A stretch of 64,000 nt of DNA. It comes from Mogibacterium sp. Its GTDB lineage: Bacteria > Bacillota > Clostridia > Peptostreptococcales > Anaerovoracaceae. Every line of letters starts with the position of its first letter. The stretch's first letter is position 1. The position numbers were made by a program, and so were the translations under genes. The notes below the pieces were generated by a model, which worked only from the letters and a program-made list of their open reading frames with translations, was not told the origin of the DNA and searched no databases. Where the stretch lies: contig JAFRJV010000116.1 of assembly GCA_017432075.1 (NCBI GenBank), positions 1 through 64,000 on the forward strand. Direction: 5' to 3'. Of this stretch, positions 34,219 to 43,484 are shown one piece after another.

Positions 34219-35439
34219 ATGAACTTCATTTTTATTGCGCCGAATTTTCCCGAAAATTACCGGCACTTCTGTGACAGGCTGCACCGCAACGGTGTGACCG
34301 TTCTTGGCATTGGCGATGCTCCTTACGACTCGCTCAGTGAAACTGTTAAAAATGCTCTGACTGAATACTACAAAGTGGATTCTCTCGAGGACTACGGACA
34401 GGTCTATCGCGCTGTTGCGTTCCTGGCTTTCAGATACGGGCGTATAGACTGGATCGAATCCAACAACGAATACTGGCTCGGGCTTGATGCACAACTGCGT
34501 CAGGACTTCAACGTCACCACAGGTGTCATGCCTGATGATCTTTCTCACTGGAAGAGCAAGGCTGCCATGAAGCCGGTTTACTGGTCTGCTGGAATCCCTT
34601 CCGCGCGCCAGCACCATGTGTCCACCATCGAAGCCGCACATGCCTTTCTTGCCGAGATAGGCGGTTATCCTGTTTTTGCGAAACCGAATGTCGGGGTCGG
34701 CGCTGAAGCCACCTATAAGATCGAAAACGATGATGACCTCGCAGCATTCTTTGAGGAGACATCCGGCTTTGATTATGTCATGGAGGAGTTCGTCACCGGA
34801 GACATTTATTCTTATGACGCAGTCTGTGATGAAAACGGAGATCCCCTCTTTGAGTCATCATTCATGTGCATCAATGTTGCCGACGCGGTAAACAACGGTA
34901 CGGAGACTGTATACTTCGTACTGCCGGAAGTCCCGGAACAGCTCAAAGGATACGGCCGCAAGGCGCTGAAAGAGTTCAAGGTAAAGAGCAGATTCATCCA
35001 TTTCGAATTCTTCAGGCTCACTGAGGCAAAGAAAGGCCTTGGCGATGTAGGAGATTTCGTAGGACTGGAGGTCAATATGAGGCCGGCCGGAGGTTTCACC
35101 CCGGATATGATCAACTTCTCACATTCAACCGATGCATATCAGATATGGGCGGATATGATCAGCACCGGAACGAGCACGGGCAGAAAGAACGGCCCGGACC
35201 GCTGGTGCGTCTTCGCCAGCCGCAAGGACAAGTTCACGCATGTACATACTCACGATGAGATACTGCAGCGCTATGACGGAAAGATAGTGATGTGCCAGCG
35301 CATGCCGGATATCTTCTCGGAAGCCATGGGCAACCAGATGTATATAGCCCTTCTGGATACAGAAGATGAAGTCCGCGAATACGTCCGGTACATACTTGAC
35401 GAACAGGCAAAGATAGTCATACCAAGCCTATACAAATAA
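34219..35439 (+). CDS. ATP-grasp family ligase of unknown substrate
   Basis: A 406-residue protein. The N-terminal 100 residues are a pre-ATP-grasp fold; residues 115-330 carry the ATP-grasp features (GGYPVFAKPNVGVGAEATYK phosphate loop; MEEFVTGD; EVNMRPAGGFTPD with metal ligands). It should join an amine to a carboxylate using ATP. No partner gene lies in the same direction, so the product is unknown. The start has a GAAAGAG site 7 bases upstream. Terminator follows at 35441. Confidence 0.82.
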   Translation: MNFIFIAPNFPENYRHFCDRLHRNGVTVLGIGDAPYDSLSETVKNALTEYYKVDSLEDYGQVYRAVAFLAFRYGRIDWIESNNEYWLGLDAQLRQDFNVTTGVMPDDLSHWKSKAAMKPVYWSAGIPSARQHHVSTIEAAHAFLAEIGGYPVFAKPNVGVGAEATYKIENDDDLAAFFEETSGFDYVMEEFVTGDIYSYDAVCDENGDPLFESSFMCINVADAVNNGTETVYFVLPEVPEQLKGYGRKALKEFKVKSRFIHFEFFRLTEAKKGLGDVGDFVGLEVNMRPAGGFTPDMINFSHSTDAYQIWADMISTGTSTGRKNGPDRWCVFASRKDKFTHVHTHDEILQRYDGKIVMCQRMPDIFSEAMGNQMYIALLDTEDEVREYVRYILDEQAKIVIPSLYK

Positions 35440-35440
35440 A

Positions 35441-35483
35441 AAAAGACGCGATCTGCAGTTTTCTGTAAATTGCGTCTTTTTTT
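35441..35483. terminator. Intrinsic terminator, bidirectional
   Basis: Outer stem AAAAGACGC (35441-35449) with GCGTCTTTT (35472-35480), further inner pairing, and T runs on both strands. It ends the ATP-grasp gene and the converging lysS gene. Confidence 0.85.
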
Positions 35484-35512
35484 ATCGGTTATTTATCCCT
35501 TTTGTCTCTCCT

Positions 35513-37462
35513 CTAGTACAGCTTGGCTCCTGCCGGGATCCTATCATCTACGAGCAGAAGGTTGAGCATCTCCTCACCGTCGTACTCGTTGACTGCGCTG
35601 ATCAGCATGCCGTTGCTGTACTCGCCCATCATCTTTCTCGGCGGAAGGTTCACGATAGCGATCGCAGTCTTTCCGACGAGCTCTTCAGGATCGTAGTACT
35701 TCTTGATGCCGCTGAGGATGACTCTGTCCTCGCCGGATCCGTCGTTCAGGACGAATTTCAGCAGCTTGTCGGACTTCTTAACCTCCTCGCAGGACTTGAT
35801 CTTCACTGCTCTGAAGTCACTCTTGCTGAATGTGTCAAAGTCCACTTCCTCTTCGAAGAGCGGTTCTACCTTGACCTTGCTGAAGTCGATCTCGACTCTC
35901 TCCTTCTTTGCGCCGCCCTTGCCTTCCGGCTTCATTGTCGGGAAGAGCTGGACGTCTCTGATCGTTGCGCTGTCGGTGAGCAGCATTACGAGTCTGTCGA
36001 CTCCGATGCCGATTCCGCCTGTCGGAGGCATTCCGACTTCCAGAGCGTTTACAAAGTCGGTATCCATCGGATGAGCCTCGTCATCGATTCCCAGATCGAG
36101 CTGTCTCTGCTGCTCCGCAAATCTCTCGTACTGGTCGATAGGATCATTCAGCTCGCTGAATGCGTTCGACATCTCCCATCCGTTGATGTACGATTCGAAT
36201 CTTCTTGTGATGCGAGGGTCCTTAGGATCCTTCTTTGCCAGCGGTGAAACTTCGAGCGGATGTCCGCAGACGAAGCACGGTCCGTCCAGGAATCCCGGGA
36301 TGTCTTCGCAGTAGTCTTCAAACATCTCGGCGATGATCTTTCCTCTCGTCCACTCAGACTCGTCCTCAAACTTCATGCCGTATTTCTTGGCAGCTTCGAT
36401 AGCCTCTTCATCACTGTCGATCTTGTCGAACGGGATGCCTGTAGTCTTGATAACAGCCTCAGTCATATCGATCTTTCTCCATGGCGGAGTAACGTCGAAC
36501 TCCTTGCCGCCATACTTAACGATAGGCGTGCCGTTGACTGCCATTGCGCACTTGTATGTTACCTGCTCCATGAGATCCATCATGGTCTCGAGGTTGACGT
36601 ACGCTTTGTATGCTTCCATCGACGTGAACTCAGGGCTGTGGTTCCTGTCCATTCCCTCGTTTCTGAACACCTTGCCGATCTCGTAAACTCCGTCGAGTCC
36701 GCCGACGATGAGTCTCTTGAGGTGAAGCTCGAGTGAGATGCGGAGCGTCATGTCGATATCCAGGGTGTTGTGGTGGGTCAGGAACGGTCTTGCAGCCGCG
36801 CCGCCCGCGATGTTGCCGAGTACAGGAGTTTCGACTTCGATGAGGTCATAGTCCTCTTCGAGCACCTTTCTCATGGTGCTGATGATCTTAGCCCTCTTCA
36901 TGAATGTCTCTCTTACATCCTCGTTCATGATGAGGTCTACGTATCTCTGGCGGTATCTCAGGTCTGTATCCTTGAGGCCGTGCCACTTGTTAGGAAGAAC
37001 CTGCAGAGACTTGCACAGCAGCTTCACTTCATGGGCTCTTACGCTGACTTCGCCGGTCTTTGTCTTGAAGACTTCGCCGGTGATCCCGATGATGTCACCG
37101 GTATCATAAGTCTTGAAGATGTTGTACTCGTCCTGTCCGATATTGTCTCTTGCGACGAAGATCTGGATGCGGCCCTGCTTGTCCTGCATGTCAACGAAAG
37201 CGACCTTGCCCATGCGGCGGAACGCCATGATTCGGCCTGCCACTCTGACTTCCTCATCTTCCATCGCATCAAAGTTTCCCCTGATGTCTTTCGACCATGC
37301 GGTCACATCGAAAGTCTCCTCAAGATACGGGTCTCTGCCCATGGCACGGAGCTCTTCGAGTTTCTTTCTCTTGATCTGCCTCTGTTCGCCGATCTCCTTT
37401 TCGGTGAGCTCGCGCTCCACGGCTTCAACAGCAGCTTTGATTTCATTTTTGATGTCAGCCAT
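35513..37462 (-). CDS. lysS: Class II lysyl-tRNA synthetase with C-terminal tRNA-binding (EMAPII/Trbp111-like) domain
   Basis: A 649-residue enzyme, about 150 longer than typical LysRS (490-510). Residues 1-510 are a normal class II LysRS: anticodon OB domain, motif 2 YEIGKVFRNEGMDRNHSPEF and motif 3 GGIGIGVDRLVMLL. Residues 542-649 are an extra OB domain (FRAVKIKSCEEVKKSDKLL, NLPPRKMMGEYSNGMLISA) like the MetRS beta C-terminal and Trbp111 domains, which bind the tRNA elbow. Its start overlaps the greA stop by one base (TAATG). Confidence 0.93.
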   Translation of the reverse strand: MADIKNEIKAAVEAVERELTEKEIGEQRQIKRKKLEELRAMGRDPYLEETFDVTAWSKDIRGNFDAMEDEEVRVAGRIMAFRRMGKVAFVDMQDKQGRIQIFVARDNIGQDEYNIFKTYDTGDIIGITGEVFKTKTGEVSVRAHEVKLLCKSLQVLPNKWHGLKDTDLRYRQRYVDLIMNEDVRETFMKRAKIISTMRKVLEEDYDLIEVETPVLGNIAGGAAARPFLTHHNTLDIDMTLRISLELHLKRLIVGGLDGVYEIGKVFRNEGMDRNHSPEFTSMEAYKAYVNLETMMDLMEQVTYKCAMAVNGTPIVKYGGKEFDVTPPWRKIDMTEAVIKTTGIPFDKIDSDEEAIEAAKKYGMKFEDESEWTRGKIIAEMFEDYCEDIPGFLDGPCFVCGHPLEVSPLAKKDPKDPRITRRFESYINGWEMSNAFSELNDPIDQYERFAEQQRQLDLGIDDEAHPMDTDFVNALEVGMPPTGGIGIGVDRLVMLLTDSATIRDVQLFPTMKPEGKGGAKKERVEIDFSKVKVEPLFEEEVDFDTFSKSDFRAVKIKSCEEVKKSDKLLKFVLNDGSGEDRVILSGIKKYYDPEELVGKTAIAIVNLPPRKMMGEYSNGMLISAVNEYDGEEMLNLLLVDDRIPAGAKLY

Positions 37463-37941
37463 TATCTCTTGACCTCCACGACTTTGTATCTTGCCATGCC
37501 GTCCGGAACCATGAACTCGACTTTGTCGCCGGCCTTCAGGCCCAGAAGGTGCTGTCCTACCAGTGACACGTTCGAGAGCTTTCCGTTCAGCGGATCTGCC
37601 TCAGTTGTACCTACGATCTTATATGTCATCTTTTCGCTTGTGTTAAGATCCTCGATGGTGACTGTACGGCCTGTCTGTACCGAATCGTCGCTCTCATCTG
37701 TCTCTTCCACGATTACGGCTGTGCGGAGGATCTCCTCGATGTTGCTGATCCTCTCTTCGGTCTCAGCCTGTGCGTCCTTCGCAGCGTCATACTCGGCGTT
37801 CTCGCTGATATCTCCGAGTGAGATGGCTTCCTTGAGTCTTTCAGCGTTCTCTTTACGGACTACGGTAATAAGATGTTCCAGTTCCGCGTTCAGGCTCTCA
37901 TAACCTTCTCTGGTCATTTCATTTGACTTTAAAGCTGCCAT
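37462..37941 (-). CDS. greA: Transcription elongation factor GreA
   Basis: A 159-residue protein with the N-terminal coiled coil (REGYESLNAELEHLI, then DISENAEYDAAKDAQAETE, bearing the acidic tip) and the C-terminal FKBP-like domain (LVGQHLLGLKAGDKVEFMVP). It rescues backtracked RNA polymerase by stimulating transcript cleavage. It sits upstream of lysS with a 1-base overlap, a pairing seen in other Clostridia. Confidence 0.95.
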   Translation of the reverse strand: MAALKSNEMTREGYESLNAELEHLITVVRKENAERLKEAISLGDISENAEYDAAKDAQAETEERISNIEEILRTAVIVEETDESDDSVQTGRTVTIEDLNTSEKMTYKIVGTTEADPLNGKLSNVSLVGQHLLGLKAGDKVEFMVPDGMARYKVVEVKR

Positions 37942-37978
37942 TTTATCTTCCTTCCCTTTCTTTTGTATATCTCAGACC

Positions 37979-39085
37979 TTACTGTCTGTTGATCTCTTCA
38001 ATAGTTACATTTTCGCTTGTCGTGAGTCTCATCAGAGCGGAATATTTCACCTTGAATCTCACGATATCTCCGACGCGGAGCTGTTCCCTGCAGTCTTCTA
38101 TGTCGACTATGGTGTGGTCACCTGAGGCCATCGCCACCTCTGCGCCTTCGAGCACCGGCACTATATCGTCTATGTCGCCGTAATCGGCTCTGCCTATCGC
38201 CACTATCGCGCGTCTGCGGCGTCCTCTGTCGACGTATTTTACGACCTTGCCGGATGCGTCCACACCGAGCTCTCCTATAGGATGAGTCGGCTTGGTGTTT
38301 GTCTCGATGACTTCAGTCTCGAGTATGAAGCACTCGTCGCTCAGGATGTCCACTTCCTTTCTGCCATAGCATGTGCGGAGATCCTCTAGCGGTCCGATGA
38401 ATGTGACCGCGCCTATCCTCAGCATGTTGATCTTAGGATTCATCACACCGTCGAACAGCGGCATGAGGCTCGATGTTGCTCCGCCGGAGACTATCTCGAG
38501 CGGTCTGCCTATCGCCTCTTCTACTGCCTCTGCCCAGTCGGCAAGCATGTCCATCTTCTCTTTGGTAGGCTTTACGGAGCCTACGCAGCCGAGGTTAGTG
38601 CCTATACCTGCGAGAAGGATGCAGTCGAGCTCGTTTTCAACAAACACCGCTACATCAGCGAGCTCTTCCTTTTCGAAGAAGCCTTCTCTGAGGTCCCCGA
38701 GGTCTGCCATCAGGATGACATTATGCACCTTGCCATTATTGGCTGCTGCTTCCTGGAGAGCCTTGAGAGTATCGACGCTGCTCTGCAGGCTGTAATCGCA
38801 GATCTTCACCATCTCGTCAAGCTCTGACAGCATAGGGACTCTTATCATGAGGAGCGGGATCTTTACTCCTGCTTCCTTTGCCCTTGCAAGCTGCTCAAGC
38901 CTCGATGATGCGATCCACTTAGCTCCGCAGCTCTCGTAGTCGAGTGCCGCCGAAGCCAGACCCGTCGTCACCTTGATGACGCCCGCAACGTCTATGCCCG
39001 CATCGCGGCACCAGCCAACCACAGTGTTCATGTTGTGTCTGAGATTTCTGTGATCGACTATAAGCGTTGGTCTTTTTTTCATCAT
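37979..39085 (-). CDS. Alanine/ornithine racemase-family PLP enzyme
   Basis: A 368-residue fold-III PLP enzyme. Lys38 in VAGVIKVTTG is the expected Schiff-base lysine. GIGTNLGCVG and the phosphate-binding region SGGATSSLMP are seen before the C-terminal beta domain. It best fits the alanine/ornithine racemase (Orr) group rather than canonical Alr. It lies between an acyl-CoA synthetase (8 bases upstream) and greA. Substrate is not certain; ornithine or another basic amino acid is plausible. Confidence 0.8.
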   Translation of the reverse strand: MMKKRPTLIVDHRNLRHNMNTVVGWCRDAGIDVAGVIKVTTGLASAALDYESCGAKWIASSRLEQLARAKEAGVKIPLLMIRVPMLSELDEMVKICDYSLQSSVDTLKALQEAAANNGKVHNVILMADLGDLREGFFEKEELADVAVFVENELDCILLAGIGTNLGCVGSVKPTKEKMDMLADWAEAVEEAIGRPLEIVSGGATSSLMPLFDGVMNPKINMLRIGAVTFIGPLEDLRTCYGRKEVDILSDECFILETEVIETNTKPTHPIGELGVDASGKVVKYVDRGRRRRAIVAIGRADYGDIDDIVPVLEGAEVAMASGDHTIVDIEDCREQLRVGDIVRFKVKYSALMRLTTSENVTIEEINRQ

Positions 39086-39093
39086 GTTTCCTC

Positions 39094-40980
39094 TTAATCT
39101 GCGAGCTTATTCTCCTCGACGAATCTGCGGATCTTCATGCCGGTCGTCTTGTTGAACTCGCCTCTCTTGATGACGATGTGCTTGACTCTCTTCCAGTCAG
39201 GCCAGTTTGCGTTGAGCCTGTCGATCTCGCTGCTTACGAGCGACATCACTGCGCTCTCGTCGTCTGCCCTGTCGCCGAGGGCTTCCCTGACGTTTTCTCT
39301 GTCAGGACGCAGGGTCACATAGATGCCCCTCTGCATCCTGTCTTCGTTGTCTTCATCGGCCCAGACCATGCATTCCTCGATATACGGGCTGCGTGCGATG
39401 AGCTCCTCGAGCTCCTCAGGGAAGACGTTCTTGCCGTTTGCGGCGATGATAACGTTCTTTTTGCGTCCCGTGATGTATACATAGTTGTCCGCGTCGAGGT
39501 GGCCGATATCGCCGGTATGGAACCAGCCGTTCTCCATGCTTGCCGCAGTAGCTTCAGGGTTCTTGTAGTAGCCCATCATGACCATAGGTCCGCGGAAGCA
39601 GATCTCACCGTTGCCGTCCTCATCCTTGTCGATGATCTTGCACTCTGTGAACTGGAACAGCTTTCCGGCTGAATCGTTTCTCATGTATTTCCACTGGTCA
39701 GGGTTGAGCGCCACCATAGGCGATGTTTCCGTGAGGCCGTAGCCCTGGAGGCACGGTATGCCCATGCTGCGGAAGAATGCGAGCACCTTAGGGTCGACTC
39801 TCGCTCCGCCTGCGATGAACATGTCTATATTGCCGCCGAACTGAGCCATGATCTTGTTTGCTATCGGTTTCGCAATGTTGAGACCGAACTTGCTCGTAAA
39901 GTTGTTTGCGGCAAACAGCGTGTTGACCAGCTTGTCCTGACCCTGCTTCTTCAGGGTCTTCTGGATGGTGTTGTAGAACTTCTCGTAGATGAGAGGCACC
40001 GCGAGCAGGAATGTCGGGTGCACCATCTGCATGTCCTTTGTTATGTATTTGAGGCCCCTGCAGAACGCCATCGACGCTCCCATGAACAGTCCTTCGATCA
40101 TGGTGCAGGTGCACTCGTATGTATGATGTATAGGAAGCACGCTGAAGAAGATGTCGCTCGGGCGCACTTCGAGGTAGGTCTGTGCGATAAGTACGTCCGT
40201 GCAGAGGTTCCTGTGCGAGAGCATTACACCCTTGCTCACTCCGGTGGTGCCGGATGTAAAGATGATCGACACGAGGTCGGATGCTCTTACTCTGGCATCG
40301 AGGTAGCTTCTGTCGCCTGCTGTGACTTTGACCTTGCCCTCTTCCCTGAGAAGGTTCCATGAATAGAGTCCGTCTGCAGGATCCTCGTGGGCATCCCTGT
40401 TGACTCCGATGACCATCTTCAGGCCCGTCCTGCCTTCTGCTTTGATTTCCTTGAAAAGCTTGTAGAATTTATCCTGGCAGCAGATCACTGCGTCGATCTC
40501 TCCCATGTCGCAGAGAGTGGTGAGTTCTTCCTTCGAAAGCTCCTTATCGAGCGGAACGACTACTCCGACTCCGCCTGTGACTGCGAAGTAGGATTCTGCC
40601 CACTCATAGCAGTTGGAGCCGATGACGCCGATATGCTTTCCCTTGAGACCGAGTCCGAGGAGAGCTGTACCGAGTCCTCTGACGTCGTCCCTTACTCCTC
40701 CGTAAGTGAATTCGGTGAAATGATCATCACCCGGCATGATCTGGTGATAGAGCACCTTGTCGCCGAAAGCTTCGACGCCGGATTCCATCATCATTTTGAG
40801 ATCGGTGATCGGTCTGCCTATACGGTACATAACCTCCGGCACTTTGCTTGCAGTTATGCCGTCTACGTAATATTGCATGTCTGCCATCTCGGCAGCTTTC
40901 AGCTCTTTATATTCTTCTTCTGTCAGACTTTCGAGGTCTGCATCCCTGTATTTTTCGATAACTTCTTTGTAATTAGTCAA
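39094..40980 (-). CDS. Long-chain fatty acid-CoA ligase (AMP-forming)
   Basis: A 628-residue ANL-family ligase. The AMP-binding P-loop is IIFTSGTTGVSKGVMLSH, with a later YGLTETSPM and the hinge GDIGHLDADNYVYITGRKKN. The C-terminal lysine region IKRGEFNKTTGMKIRR is intact. It should activate a fatty acid to its CoA thioester. Heads the operon with racemase, greA and lysS. Confidence 0.9.
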   Translation of the reverse strand: MTNYKEVIEKYRDADLESLTEEEYKELKAAEMADMQYYVDGITASKVPEVMYRIGRPITDLKMMMESGVEAFGDKVLYHQIMPGDDHFTEFTYGGVRDDVRGLGTALLGLGLKGKHIGVIGSNCYEWAESYFAVTGGVGVVVPLDKELSKEELTTLCDMGEIDAVICCQDKFYKLFKEIKAEGRTGLKMVIGVNRDAHEDPADGLYSWNLLREEGKVKVTAGDRSYLDARVRASDLVSIIFTSGTTGVSKGVMLSHRNLCTDVLIAQTYLEVRPSDIFFSVLPIHHTYECTCTMIEGLFMGASMAFCRGLKYITKDMQMVHPTFLLAVPLIYEKFYNTIQKTLKKQGQDKLVNTLFAANNFTSKFGLNIAKPIANKIMAQFGGNIDMFIAGGARVDPKVLAFFRSMGIPCLQGYGLTETSPMVALNPDQWKYMRNDSAGKLFQFTECKIIDKDEDGNGEICFRGPMVMMGYYKNPEATAASMENGWFHTGDIGHLDADNYVYITGRKKNVIIAANGKNVFPEELEELIARSPYIEECMVWADEDNEDRMQRGIYVTLRPDRENVREALGDRADDESAVMSLVSSEIDRLNANWPDWKRVKHIVIKRGEFNKTTGMKIRRFVEENKLAD

Positions 40981-41008
40981 TTCTGTACTTCCTTTTTTAC
41001 GTATAAAA

Positions 41009-41063
41009 AAAATGGTAAAAGCCAGCTGTCATATCACAGTAGCGCCGAATATTTTACCATTTT
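41009..41063 (-). terminator. Long-stem terminator after the DapF-like gene
   Basis: Perfect 12-bp inverted repeat AAAATGGTAAAA (41009-41020) and TTTTACCATTTT (41052-41063) with a further internal stem between. On the minus strand it is followed by a T run, so it ends the amino-acid transporter operon. Confidence 0.75.
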
Positions 41064-41092
41064 ACAGCCTCAAATGTCAATGAATGCAAGGG

Positions 41093-41935
41093 TCAGAGAA
41101 TCAGTCTTACCGAGCCGTGGAGGACCGTTCGGCCTGTCGCCGGATCGCTCTCCACTCTCATTCTGCCGGCAGGCTCGTAGAAGGTGACGTCGACAGGCGA
41201 TCCGGCCTTCGCGGCGAGGTACATCCCTGCTGCCGCGCTCCCGCTCGCGCAGGAGTTTTCCCAGAACATCGTGTCAGCTCCCGGCACGTAGACCAGGGGT
41301 ATCATAGGACGGAGCGCGGCGCCCTCGCCCAGGAACATCATGCCGAGGCAGTCCGCTCCGAGCACACTGCACCAGCTTCTTAGCAGCGTTTCTGCCAGCG
41401 CCGGATCATCCTTCAGTCCGAAAAATCCCGAGTCAGGTTCTATGATGACGTGTGATATGCCCTCCATCCATACTATAGGGAGGTTCAGGGAATCGCTGTC
41501 CGGGAGCATCCCGTCGGCCAGCCTGAGTTCATCGATGCTGACGGCCGGCGGCATGGAAACGGCCGCGCTGAAGGTGTTTTCGGCCTGCCTCTCCAGCAGG
41601 ACCTTGATAGGCGCGGTCGCCCCGGAAACTTTTACCGGCACCGCGCCGCCCTGCAGGCCTCTGCGGATCGCAAAAAGCGCGGCCGCGCACATCGTGGCGT
41701 TGCCGCAGAACTCTCCGCCGGCCATTCGAAGGCTGACCGGCACGCTGCCTTCAGCGGCCGCTGCATCTTCTGCATAGGTAACGAAGCCGACCTGTTCAAC
41801 ATCAGGCTCCAGCTCCATTATCCTTGCCGCAGCTGCCGGCTGGTCCGCTATAGTCACTTCGCTCTCAACGAGCGCCGTTATATTGCCTGTCGGATCAAAT
41901 ATGTAATATTTCAGATCTTCCGGGACCCCGTTCAT
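41093..41935 (-). CDS. DapF-like PLP-independent epimerase/racemase
   Basis: A 280-residue protein from ATG 41935; a longer frame up to 42034 overlaps the ABC ATPase and is not supported. It has the diaminopimelate epimerase fold pattern with the two catalytic cysteines, Cys77 in GGEFCGNA and Cys229 in ENSCASGSAA. Only weak similarity remains elsewhere, so its substrate may be another amino acid, for example the histidine racemases of this superfamily. It is the last gene after an amino acid ABC importer, 16 bases downstream, which suggests it acts on the imported substrate. Confidence 0.78.
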   Translation of the reverse strand: MNGVPEDLKYYIFDPTGNITALVESEVTIADQPAAAARIMELEPDVEQVGFVTYAEDAAAAEGSVPVSLRMAGGEFCGNATMCAAALFAIRRGLQGGAVPVKVSGATAPIKVLLERQAENTFSAAVSMPPAVSIDELRLADGMLPDSDSLNLPIVWMEGISHVIIEPDSGFFGLKDDPALAETLLRSWCSVLGADCLGMMFLGEGAALRPMIPLVYVPGADTMFWENSCASGSAAAGMYLAAKAGSPVDVTFYEPAGRMRVESDPATGRTVLHGSVRLIL

Positions 41936-41951
41936 TGATATCTGCTCTTTC

Positions 41952-42710
41952 CTATCTTTCAAATACGCGCAGGAACTGTTTCGTCCTCTCCTCCTGCGGA
42001 TCATCGAACACATCACGCGGATCGCCCTGCTCAACGATCACGCCGCCGTCCATGAATATGACGCGGTTGCTTACTGCCTTCGCGAAAGGCATCTCGTGCG
42101 TTACGACCACCATCGTCATCTTCTCTTCAGCAAGCTGGCGGATTACCTTCAGTACCTCTCCGGTCAGCTCAGGGTCGAGCGCCGAAGTAGGCTCGTCAAA
42201 GAAGAGGATCTCCGGCTTCATCGCCATCGCGCGTGCGATCGCAACTCTCTGCTGCTGTCCGCCGGACAGCTGGTAAGGATAGGCATTCGCCTTGTCTTCG
42301 ATACCCATCTTTTTAAGAAGCGCCATTGCGTTATCTTCGGCTTCTTCTCTGCTGATTCCCTGCACGTGGATCGGCGCATCTGTTATGTTCTTCAGGATGC
42401 TGTAGTGCGGGAACAGATTGAACTGCTGGAACACGAGGCCGCAGTATTTGCGGAATTTCTTCATATCATGAGGGCCTGCATATACCGCGTTGCCGTGCTC
42501 GTCAGTGTGAGCAGCCTTTTCTCCCATATATATGATCTCACCGCCATCGATGGTCTCAAGGAAAGTTGCGCATCTGAGCAGCGTCGACTTGCCGGATCCC
42601 GACGGTCCGATTATGCTCACGACCTCGCCATGGTCAACTCCGAAGCTGATGTCCTTGAGCACCTCGAGTCCGTCAAATCTCTTTTCGATGTTTTTCATTT
42701 CAAGTATCAT
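41952..42710 (-). CDS. Polar amino acid ABC transporter ATP-binding protein
   Basis: A 252-residue GlnQ-type ATPase: Walker [11 protein letters not shown]-loop [10 protein letters not shown], signature LSGGQQQR, Walker [15 protein letters not shown]-loop VTHEM. Starts 12 bases after the permease. Confidence 0.93.
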   Translation of the reverse strand: MILEMKNIEKRFDGLEVLKDISFGVDHGEVVSIIGPSGSGKSTLLRCATFLETIDGGEIIYMGEKAAHTDEHGNAVYAGPHDMKKFRKYCGLVFQQFNLFPHYSILKNITDAPIHVQGISREEAEDNAMALLKKMGIEDKANAYPYQLSGGQQQRVAIARAMAMKPEILFFDEPTSALDPELTGEVLKVIRQLAEEKMTMVVVTHEMPFAKAVSNRVIFMDGGVIVEQGDPRDVFDDPQEERTKQFLRVFER

Positions 42711-42722
42711 TGCGCTGCCCTC

Positions 42723-43370
42723 CTACTTGTAATAATCCATCGATTTCTCGATGCGTGCCATCACGAATTCCACCAGATAATTGGCCACGAAGTAGAAGAC
42801 GCCCGCTATCAGGAACGGCATAAAGGACGACTGCGACGCGGATATCTGCTTGGCAAGTGAGAACACCTCAGCATACGCAAGCGTAAACGCGAGCGATGTA
42901 TCCTTTACCAGCGTTATGACCTCATTCGTCACAGACGGCATTATGATTTTCACCACCTGCGGCAGGATTATCTTCATGAAGGTCTGTGTCTTTGTGTAGC
43001 CGAGCACCTCTGCAGCCTCATACTGGCCGACCGGGATCGACTCTATGCCGCCGCGGTAGATCTCCGCGAAATAAGCTGCATAGTTCAGAACAAACCCCAG
43101 AATTATCGCCGGGAATCTCCAGTTGCCGATATTCCAGCCGAAAAGATAATATGGTCCGAAGTACCACACCAGGAGCTGCAGCATCAGAGGTGTGCCGCGC
43201 ATGATCGATATATAGGCTTTGATGAAGCCGCGCACCGGTGCAAATTTTGACCTGCGCAGAAGCGCGACTATCATGCCTATAGGGAGGGAACCGATGAGCG
43301 TAAGCGAGAAGATAAGGAAGGTCTTCCACATTCCGGAGCCCATCGTAGAAAGCATGGTTGAAAATGTCAT
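42723..43370 (-). CDS. Polar amino acid ABC transporter permease
   Basis: A 215-residue membrane protein with about five helices and the HisM/GlnP-type EAA loop (GQYEAAEVLGYTKTQTFMKI). The N-terminal region SIMRGTPLMLQLLVWYFG is the family signature. It lies downstream of the binding protein, separated by 114 bases with a hairpin. Confidence 0.92.
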   Translation of the reverse strand: MTFSTMLSTMGSGMWKTFLIFSLTLIGSLPIGMIVALLRRSKFAPVRGFIKAYISIMRGTPLMLQLLVWYFGPYYLFGWNIGNWRFPAIILGFVLNYAAYFAEIYRGGIESIPVGQYEAAEVLGYTKTQTFMKIILPQVVKIIMPSVTNEVITLVKDTSLAFTLAYAEVFSLAKQISASQSSFMPFLIAGVFYFVANYLVEFVMARIEKSMDYYK

Positions 43371-43406
43371 TATATATCCTCAGTTTCTGTTTTCTTCAGA
43401 CAAGAG

Positions 43407-43436
43407 CAGTGCTGCAGGATCAGTCCCGCAGCACTG
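43407..43436. other. Intra-operon hairpin between binding protein and permease
   Basis: A perfect 9-bp stem CAGTGCTGC (43407-43415) with GCAGCACTG (43428-43436) and a 12-base loop. Placed after the binding-protein gene, it probably lets that gene be expressed more than the downstream permease and ATPase, by 3' stabilisation or partial termination. Confidence 0.6.
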
Positions 43437-43484
43437 TCTGTCCGTCATTTATAATTTGCAGTCTGAACAAACACCGCGTTTACA

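Noticed and set aside
36770..37903. A 377-codon open frame on the plus strand
   Set aside because: It is antisense to lysS and greA, lacks a family pattern and a ribosome site, and arises from codon bias of the real genes.
41936..42034. Longer N terminus for the DapF-like protein
   Set aside because: It overlaps the ABC ATPase end and is basic nonsense-like sequence; ATG 41935 follows the transporter gene directly.
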